Shown: one piece after another, positions 5,211-5,544 of the stretch
Layout of the letters: each line of letters begins with the position of its first letter
Position numbering within the stretch: position 1 is the stretch's first letter
Source: an uncultured Burkholderiaceae bacterium
GTDB lineage: Bacteria; Pseudomonadota; Gammaproteobacteria; Burkholderiales; Burkholderiaceae_C
Assembly (NCBI GenBank): GCA_938022295.1
Contig: CALIDR010000231.1
Span: forward strand, 1 to 5,544
Direction: 5' to 3'
Length of the DNA stretch: 5,544 nucleotides
Program-made: the position numbers and the translations under genes
Notes under the pieces: model-generated
Database searches by the model: none
What the model was told of the DNA's origin: nothing
The model's input: the letters and a program-made list of their open reading frames with translations, nothing else

Positions 5211-5544
5211 ACGCCACCGCCCTGATCGCCGAGGACGAACCGCTGCTCGCGCAGGCGCTGCAGTCCGACCTCTGGCGGCTGTGGCCCGAACTGCGTATCG
5301 CCGCCTGTGTCGGCGATGGCGCGCAGGCCGCCGCGCAGGCGCTGGCCACGGCGCCCGAGGTGCTGTTCCTCGACATCCGGATGCCCGGCATGGGCGGCCT
5401 CGAAGCCGCGCAGGCGCTGGCGGAGGACTGGCCCGACGGCGCCGGCGCGCCGCCGTTCCCGCTCGTCGTCTTCGTGACCGCGTACGACCAGTACGCGGTG
5501 CAGGCGTTCGAGGCGCAGGCGGTGGACTACCTGCTCAAGCCGGT
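5207..5544 (+). CDS. LytR/AlgR-type response regulator, N-terminal part (cut by window end)
   Basis: The gene starts at ATG 5207, overlapping the kinase stop by 4 nt (ATGA), and runs off the right edge after about 113 codons. What is visible is a nearly complete receiver domain. It has the acidic pair Glu9-Asp10 in LIAEDEPLL, the phospho-acceptor Asp56 in VLFLDIRMPGMGG, Thr91 in VVFVTAYDQYAVQAF, and Lys111 in VDYLLKPV. The VTAYDQYAVQAFEAQAVDYL block is typical of regulators carrying a LytTR DNA-binding domain, such as AlgR. That output domain would lie beyond the window, so it is inferred, not seen. A Gly/Ala/Pro-rich insert (about residues 76-84) lengthens the loop before strand 4 but leaves the active-site residues intact. 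Partner kinase and regulator are adjacent and co-translated. Possible targets include this operon's own repeat-rich upstream region; that is untested. Confidence 0.93.
   Translation, partial: MNATALIAEDEPLLAQALQSDLWRLWPELRIAACVGDGAQAAAQALATAPEVLFLDIRMPGMGGLEAAQALAEDWPDGAGAPPFPLVVFVTAYDQYAVQAFEAQAVDYLLKP

Noticed and set aside
1..5544. Search for tRNA, rRNA, CRISPR arrays, insertion sequences, phage or defence genes
   Set aside because: No cloverleaf, regularly spaced direct repeat array, transposase motif or terminal inverted repeats could be seen, and all substantial coding regions are assigned to ordinary families.

Overview
The window is very G+C-rich DNA with strong G/C preference at third codon positions. 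Its protein families are a HerA-like helicase tail, DUF1499, a TrkA-C/SLC13 permease, DUF2306 and a LytS/AlgZ-type kinase with an AlgR/LytR-type regulator. Together they suggest a high-GC beta-proteobacterium, most likely Burkholderiales of the Rubrivivax/Leptothrix/Azohydromonas type. That placement is inference from composition and protein style, not from a search.

Layout from left to right: (1) On the + strand, 1-213 is the C-terminal end of a DUF853/HerA-like ATPase. It is followed 14 nt later by a complete DUF1499 protein (228-722). (2) On the - strand, convergent with that pair, lies a three-part unit read from right to left. It starts with an SLC13-type permease carrying two cytoplasmic TrkA-C (RCK_C) domains (3505 to 1688). 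Next is an SRPBCC-family protein starting at a GTG that overlaps the permease stop by 4 nt. Last is an NTF2/SnoaL-like protein ending at 730. The SRPBCC/NTF2 junction is broken: the recognisable reading frame changes near 1252 and again near the G5 run at 1126-1130, and no stop trinucleotide exists in any - frame from 996 to 1687. (3) A 161-bp divergent intergenic region (3506-3666) is rich in short direct and inverted repeats and is the only obvious regulatory region. (4) On the + strand, a tightly coupled three-gene unit follows: a DUF2306 membrane protein (3667-4098), a LytS/AlgZ-type sensor histidine kinase (4098-5210, TGATG junction) and its response regulator (5207 to the window end, ATGA overlap). 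The regulator is cut by the window edge inside the receiver domain.

Functionally, the kinase and regulator form a two-component pair, and the DUF2306 protein is probably co-translated with them. The permease moves an unidentified anion, with its TrkA-C domains as candidate ligand-sensing modules. There is no RNA gene, CRISPR array, insertion sequence or phage gene that I can support, and no gene-free stretch above 300 nt. I see no clear new biological system. The features most worth a second look are the frame-broken SRPBCC/NTF2 locus and the repeat-dense divergent promoter region.
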